A stretch of 64,000 nucleotides of DNA from assembly GCF_000282315.2 (NCBI RefSeq), contig NZ_AKJN02000002.1:1-64000 (forward strand). Reading direction: 5' to 3'. Under the pieces are notes generated by a model that did no database searches, was not told the DNA's origin, and was given only the letters and a program-made list of their open reading frames with translations. The position numbers and the translations under genes were made by a program. The DNA is from Pseudomonas sp. GM41(2012). Its GTDB lineage: Bacteria; Pseudomonadota; Gammaproteobacteria; Pseudomonadales; Pseudomonadaceae. Below are positions 59,840 to 64,000 of this stretch, in pieces (position 1 is the stretch's first letter; each line of letters begins with the position of its first letter).

Positions 59840-61743
59840 CAGCCAAGAACCTCGGCCAGGTTGCCTTTGGATTCCAGCCAGGATTTACGGTCACCGGCGC
59901 GTTTCTTCGCCAGCAGCATGTCCATCATTTCCGAGGTCGCTTCGAAATCTTCCAGCGTCAGCTGCACCAGACGCCGAGTGTTCGGGTCCATGGTGGTTTC
60001 GCGCAGCTGCGGCGGGTTCATTTCACCCAGACCTTTGAATCGTGTGACCTGCGGCTTGCCGCGTTTCTTCTCGGCCACCAGACGATCGAGGATGCCATCG
60101 CGCTCGGCTTCGTCCAGGGCGTAGTAAATCTCTTTGCCCAGGTCAATACGGTACAACGGCGGCATTGCGACGTAGACGTGACCGGCATCCACCAACGGGC
60201 GGAAATGCTGGACGAACAACGCGCACAGCAACGTGGCGATGTGCAGACCGTCGGAGTCGGCGTCGGCGAGGATGCAGATCTTGCCGTAACGCAGCTGGGC
60301 GATGTCCGCCGAGCCCGGATCGACACCGATGGCCACGGCGATGTTGTGCACTTCCTGGCTGGCCAGCACTTCGCTGCCATCGACTTCCCAGGTGTTCAGG
60401 ATCTTGCCGCGCAACGGCAGGATCGCTTGAAACTCTTTGTCTCGCGCCTGCTTGGCCGAACCGCCGGCGGAATCACCTTCCACCAGGAATAGCTCGGAAC
60501 GCATCGGGTCCTGCCCGGCGCAGTCGGCGAGTTTGCCCGGCAGTGCCGGCCCCGCCGTGATGCGCTTGCGCTCGACCTTCTTGCTGGCCTTCAGACGACG
60601 GCCGGCATTGTTGATCGCCAGTTCCGCCAGCAACAGGCCGGTTTCCGGGTTGGCGTTGAGCCACAGGCTGAAGGCATCCTTGACCACACCGGAAACGAAT
60701 GCTGCCGCTTCACGGGACGACAGACGTTCTTTGGTCTGGCCGGAGAATTGCGGTTCTTGCATCTTCATCGACAGCACGAAAGCGATGCGTTCCCAGACGT
60801 CTTCCGGCGCCAGCTTCACGCCGCGTGGCAGCAGGCTGCGGAATTCGCAGAACTCGCGCATCGCATCGAGCAAGCCCTGACGCAGACCGTTGACGTGGGT
60901 ACCGCCCTGCGCCGTCGGGATCAGGTTGACGTAGCTTTCCTGAACGCTGTCGCCACCTTCCGGCAACCACAACAGCGCCCAATCGACCGCTTCTTTGTTA
61001 CCGGCCAGGCTGCCGCAGAACGGTTCGTCCGGCAGACGCTCGAATCCGTTGACCGCGTCCACCAGGTAGGAGCGCAGGCCGTCTTCGTAATGCCATTCGA
61101 CTTTCTCGCCGGTGGCCTTGTCTTCAAAACTGACCAGCAGCCCCGGGCACAGAACGGCCTTGGCCTTGAGTACGTGCTTGAGGCGGCTGATGGAGAATTT
61201 CGGCGAATCGAAGTATTTCGGGTCCGGCGCGAAGAATACGCTGGTACCGGTGTTGCGCTTGCCGACTGTACCGATGATTTCCAGCTCGGTTTTCTTGTAA
61301 CCGTCGGCGAAAGTCATCTGGTATTCGTTGCCGTCACGCTTTACGCGCACCCGGACTTCGTTCGACAAGGCGTTGACCACGGAAATACCCACCCCGTGCA
61401 GACCGCCGGAGAACTGGTAGTTCTTGTTGGAAAACTTGCCGCCCGCATGGAGCTTGGTGAGGATCAGCTCGACGCCCGACACGCCTTCTTCGGCGTGGAT
61501 ATCCACCGGCATGCCACGACCGTCATCGCTGACTTCCAGGGAGTGATCGGCGTGCAGGATGACCTGCACCGAGGTCGCGTGCCCGGCCAAGGCTTCGTCG
61601 ACGCTGTTGTCGATGACTTCCTGGGCGAGGTGGTTCGGCCGACTGGTGTCGGTGTACATGCCGGGGCGTTTGCGCACCGGGTCGAGGCCCGAGAGGACTT
61701 CGATGGCGTCTGCGTTATAAGAGCTAGCGCTGGGAGTGGCCAT
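59839..61743 (-). CDS. parE: DNA topoisomerase IV subunit B
   Basis: 634 aa. GHKL ATPase domain (EVIDNSVDEA; SDDGRGMPVD; GGLHGVG), transducer, and TOPRIM domain with VEGDSAGGSAKQARD and the DADSDG metal site. Partner of ParC. Its stop overlaps the phytase-like gene's start by 1 nt. Confidence 0.97.
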   Translation of the reverse strand: MATPSASSYNADAIEVLSGLDPVRKRPGMYTDTSRPNHLAQEVIDNSVDEALAGHATSVQVILHADHSLEVSDDGRGMPVDIHAEEGVSGVELILTKLHAGGKFSNKNYQFSGGLHGVGISVVNALSNEVRVRVKRDGNEYQMTFADGYKKTELEIIGTVGKRNTGTSVFFAPDPKYFDSPKFSISRLKHVLKAKAVLCPGLLVSFEDKATGEKVEWHYEDGLRSYLVDAVNGFERLPDEPFCGSLAGNKEAVDWALLWLPEGGDSVQESYVNLIPTAQGGTHVNGLRQGLLDAMREFCEFRSLLPRGVKLAPEDVWERIAFVLSMKMQEPQFSGQTKERLSSREAAAFVSGVVKDAFSLWLNANPETGLLLAELAINNAGRRLKASKKVERKRITAGPALPGKLADCAGQDPMRSELFLVEGDSAGGSAKQARDKEFQAILPLRGKILNTWEVDGSEVLASQEVHNIAVAIGVDPGSADIAQLRYGKICILADADSDGLHIATLLCALFVQHFRPLVDAGHVYVAMPPLYRIDLGKEIYYALDEAERDGILDRLVAEKKRGKPQVTRFKGLGEMNPPQLRETTMDPNTRRLVQLTLEDFEATSEMMDMLLAKKRAGDRKSWLESKGNLAEVLG

Positions 61744-61797
61744 GGGGTCTCGTCGTCCGCCTGTAAAAAGAGTGTTCTGTGAAAAAGAGGCGAAGAC

Positions 61798-62406
61798 TCA
61801 CAGTGCTGTGAAATCAATCGCCTGATACAAATCTGCGCCGATGCCGGCAAAACTCAGCATTGCCGGCAATTGCTCGGCAAAACCCTGGAAACTATGGTCG
61901 CCGCCGGCCTGGATGCGCAAGGCACAGGCCCGGTAATACTGCTGGGCAAGGCGGTAGTCCAGCGTTTCATCGCCGGTCTGCAACCACACCTGATACCGCT
62001 GCGGGTCCTGGGGCGCCGGCACTTCCAGCTCGGCCAGGGCCGTCACGTGGTCGTGGGTCAACTCCCAGGCCTCATCGGTATACAGGTTTTTCTGCGTCCC
62101 CAGATACCCGTCGAACATCCGGTGCGGACTGACGGCAGGGTTGATCAGCAGGGCCTTGAGGCCATGGCGCTCGGCCAGGTGAGTCGCATAGTAGCCGCCG
62201 AGTGAGCTGCCGACCAGCAGTGGCCGCCCAAGCTCCTCAATCGCCTTGTTTAGCTGACCGATGGCCTCACGCGGATGGTGATGCAAGGCCGGGACGCGCA
62301 ACTGATCGCTCAAGCCCAGTCGTTCCATTACTTGTACCAACTGCGTGGCCTTTTTAGACGAAGGCGCGCTGTTGAAACCGTGGATATAAAGGATCGAACC
62401 AGACAT
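61798..62406 (-). CDS. yqiA: YqiA-type alpha/beta-hydrolase esterase
   Basis: 202 aa. Nucleophile Ser in GSSLGGYY, catalytic His near GGDHSFQGF, and start ILYIHGFNS. Esterase of the UPF0227/YqiA group; natural substrate unknown. ATG follows GGGAGC; 24 more codons are open upstream without support. Conserved position next to cpdA and parE. Confidence 0.93.
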   Translation of the reverse strand: MSGSILYIHGFNSAPSSKKATQLVQVMERLGLSDQLRVPALHHHPREAIGQLNKAIEELGRPLLVGSSLGGYYATHLAERHGLKALLINPAVSPHRMFDGYLGTQKNLYTDEAWELTHDHVTALAELEVPAPQDPQRYQVWLQTGDETLDYRLAQQYYRACALRIQAGGDHSFQGFAEQLPAMLSFAGIGADLYQAIDFTAL

Positions 62407-62493
62407 TTGAGCTCCCTGTGCGTCGGGTAAAGAGGCGCAGTTTACAGGGAGATGGGGGTGTTGGGCGCCAGCATCCATCGAAATGTACGCGCA

Positions 62494-62575
62494 CCTGTAG
62501 GAGCAAAGCTTGCTCGCGATGGCGACTTCAAAGACGCCATCGCCGGCAAGCCGTGCTCCTACAGGGGGATGGGTG
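62494..62575. repeat. REP-type inverted pair (imperfect)
   Basis: Arms CCTGTAGGAGCAAAGCTTGC... and ...GGCAAGCCGTGCTCCTACAGG with a few mismatches and a short spacer, between yqiA and cpdA. Confidence 0.75.
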
Positions 62576-62576
62576 A

Positions 62577-63392
62577 TCAGTAACCGTTGGAGCCGTAATC
62601 CACTTGGAAGTCGAACCCGGTGACACGTTCCACGCCGGTTTCCAACTGACCATCAGGCAAAAGTCGCAACCACCGATACCCCGGCGCCTGGTCACTGACC
62701 TTGAAATCATCACTGCCCGGTTCGAACTGAATACACGTCGAAGGCGAGGCGATCAGCCGCACGCCATTGCGATCCTGGTCGATCTCCTGATGCACATGCC
62801 CCCACAAAACAGCGCGTACTTGCGGAAACCGATCCAGCACCGCAAACAAAGCGTCTGGATTGCGCAATCCAATGGGCTCCATCCACGCACACCCGATCGA
62901 CACCGGATGATGATGGAAGCACACCAGATGATGCCGCTCCGGCGCCTCACTCAACGAACGTGCCAGCAACTGTAGCTGCTCATCCTGCAAATACCCCGGC
63001 ACCGAACCCGGTACGGCCGAATCAAGCAACGTGACACGCCAGTTACCGACATCCACCACAGGCTCCAGCAACGCACTCTGCACGGCGGCCTCAGCCATGA
63101 TCTGCGGCTCATCATGATTGCCGGGAATCCAGCGCGCCGGCGCATCGAGTTGCCGCGTCAGGTCGCGAAACAGTTGATAGGACTCCAGCGTTCCGTCCTG
63201 AGACAGATCACCGCTGGCAATGATCAGGTCGATCTGCGGCTGCTGAAGCCGCACCAGCTCGATGACTTTTTGCAGGCTGTCACGGGTATTCATGCCCAAC
63301 AACGTACCGTCCGTTTCGGCAAACAGATGACTGTCGGACAGTTGCACCAGCAACGCCGAATCGGCGGTGGTCAATGTGGATACGCTCGGCAA
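62577..63392 (-). CDS. cpdA: 3',5'-cyclic-AMP phosphodiesterase CpdA
   Basis: 271 aa calcineurin-like metallophosphoesterase that lowers cAMP, the Vfr signal in Pseudomonas. Metal ligands: DSHLF (Asp-His), GNHD, HHHPV and GHVH. I chose the TTG giving MPSVSTLTT because GGGAG lies 6 nt before it; a GTG eight codons upstream (MIQPWENAL) has no ribosome site. Start is therefore moderate confidence; the gene itself is sure. Confidence 0.92.
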   Translation of the reverse strand: MPSVSTLTTADSALLVQLSDSHLFAETDGTLLGMNTRDSLQKVIELVRLQQPQIDLIIASGDLSQDGTLESYQLFRDLTRQLDAPARWIPGNHDEPQIMAEAAVQSALLEPVVDVGNWRVTLLDSAVPGSVPGYLQDEQLQLLARSLSEAPERHHLVCFHHHPVSIGCAWMEPIGLRNPDALFAVLDRFPQVRAVLWGHVHQEIDQDRNGVRLIASPSTCIQFEPGSDDFKVSDQAPGYRWLRLLPDGQLETGVERVTGFDFQVDYGSNGY

Positions 63393-63490
63393 GGCGTTCT
63401 CCCAGGGCTGAATCACGGGATGGATGAGTGCCGCAATTATGCTGGGGGATGATCAAAAGGGGAAACCTGTGAAGCTGACGCAGTTCACAT

Positions 63491-63943
63491 CTATCGAACG
63501 ACCGCGTACTCGTGTCCGCAGGCCAGGCAATGGCTCAGCCACTCACCCAAGAACATATTCAGCTGGGCCTTTTCGTCCGGCTGATGCATTGAGGCATTCG
63601 GGTAAGGATAGATGCCGCGAAAGCGTCGCGCATGTTCGGCGCTGACGACTTCGGCCATGCACGCGTCGTGATAGACCTGAACTTCCAGTTGCGGCACCGG
63701 CAGCCACGGCAGGCTGTGTTCCTGGCGCACTTGCAGGGTTGTGGTGTACGGACAGACTTGAAGGACTTCGAGAGCCAGCACGCCGAGCATCTGGTCGCCG
63801 TGGGTCACGGCAATGCGCCGCGCCTCCGGCTCGTTGCGCATGTCCGGCAGCAGTCGCATCAGGCGCGCGTAGTTGGCCTCGCAGGAGGCTTGCAGCCCCA
63901 CGAGGTCGACCCTATAGCGATCGCGCAGTTTGTTTACGACCAT
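63491..63943 (-). CDS. DUF1249 protein
   Basis: 150 aa, no signal peptide. Typical DUF1249 (YqiB) sequence: NYARLMRLLPDM, LQVCPYTTTL, QVYHDACMAEVV and the C-terminal MNMFLGEWLSHCL-type helix. Function unknown. Lies between nudF and cpdA, as in other gammaproteobacteria, and overlaps the nudF end by 10 nt. Confidence 0.93.
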   Translation of the reverse strand: MVVNKLRDRYRVDLVGLQASCEANYARLMRLLPDMRNEPEARRIAVTHGDQMLGVLALEVLQVCPYTTTLQVRQEHSLPWLPVPQLEVQVYHDACMAEVVSAEHARRFRGIYPYPNASMHQPDEKAQLNMFLGEWLSHCLACGHEYAVVR

Positions 63944-64000
63944 AACCCCCTCACTTCAGCGCGGTTCAAAGCTAGCCATTGCAAGGCAATGATGCTGGCC
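63934..64000 (-). CDS. nudF: ADP-ribose pyrophosphatase NudF, C-terminal end (partial)
   Basis: The minus strand from the window edge reads ASIIALQWLALNRAEVRGLWS then TAA. This matches the end of NudF (…ALQWL.L...) and its conserved place before the DUF1249 gene. Only 21 residues are present. Overlaps the DUF1249 start by 10 nt. Confidence 0.75.
   Translation of the reverse strand, partial: ASIIALQWLALNRAEVRGLWS

Overview
The window is a stretch of a Pseudomonas chromosome, most likely from the P. fluorescens group. Gene order closely follows the region of P. aeruginosa running from azu to nudF. The DNA is GC-rich, and many intergenic gaps carry the 'GTGGGAGC...GCTCGCGA' and 'TGTAGGAGC...GCGATGG' REP-type inverted pairs typical of these genomes. 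I see no prophage, IS element, CRISPR array or rRNA.

Layout. 1-1.7 kb: azurin, a LOG-family hydrolase and a small charged protein. 1.9-8.6 kb: a three-gene amidoligase-type cluster (transglutaminase; circularly permuted ATP-grasp fused to alpha-E; transglutaminase fused to DUF2126). 9.0-18.9 kb: ygiQ, dnaB, the rpsF-rpsR-DUF2232-rplI operon, and rnr-rlmB. 19.1-19.5 kb: two tandem tRNA-Leu(CAG) genes, each with its own promoter and terminator. 19.8-24.4 kb: a periplasmic iron-type binding protein and double permease with no adjacent ATPase, then a chemoreceptor. 24.5-37.5 kb: a long leftward run of housekeeping genes (nnr-tsaE-amiB-mutL-miaA-hfq-hflX-hflK-hflC-hisZ-purA) with many 1-13 nt overlaps. 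37.5-41.1 kb: queG, a TRIC-type membrane protein, orn and rsgA. 44.5-50 kb: motB/motA (with a sigma-28-type promoter), an HDOD protein, rhdA and psd. 50-64 kb: a large uncharacterised protein, serB, a HAMP-type membrane protein, a PqiC-like lipoprotein, parC-retropepsin-phytase-like-parE, yqiA, cpdA, a DUF1249 gene and the tail of nudF.

The most interesting part is 41.3-43.2 kb. Between the core genes rsgA and motB sits a compact three-gene operon: a TIR-like (DUF1863/ThsB-like) protein, a caspase-family protease with an intact His-Cys dyad, and a second, different TIR protein with an intact catalytic Glu. This matches the logic of TIR-caspase anti-phage systems (type IV Thoeris), in which a TIR-made nucleotide signal turns on a suicidal protease. 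Two divergent TIR genes around one caspase gene is an architecture worth testing. The same accessory segment carries a perfect 32-bp palindrome, a small orphan frame, a DUF3077/DUF6124-type small gene and a hairpin-rich dispersed repeat.
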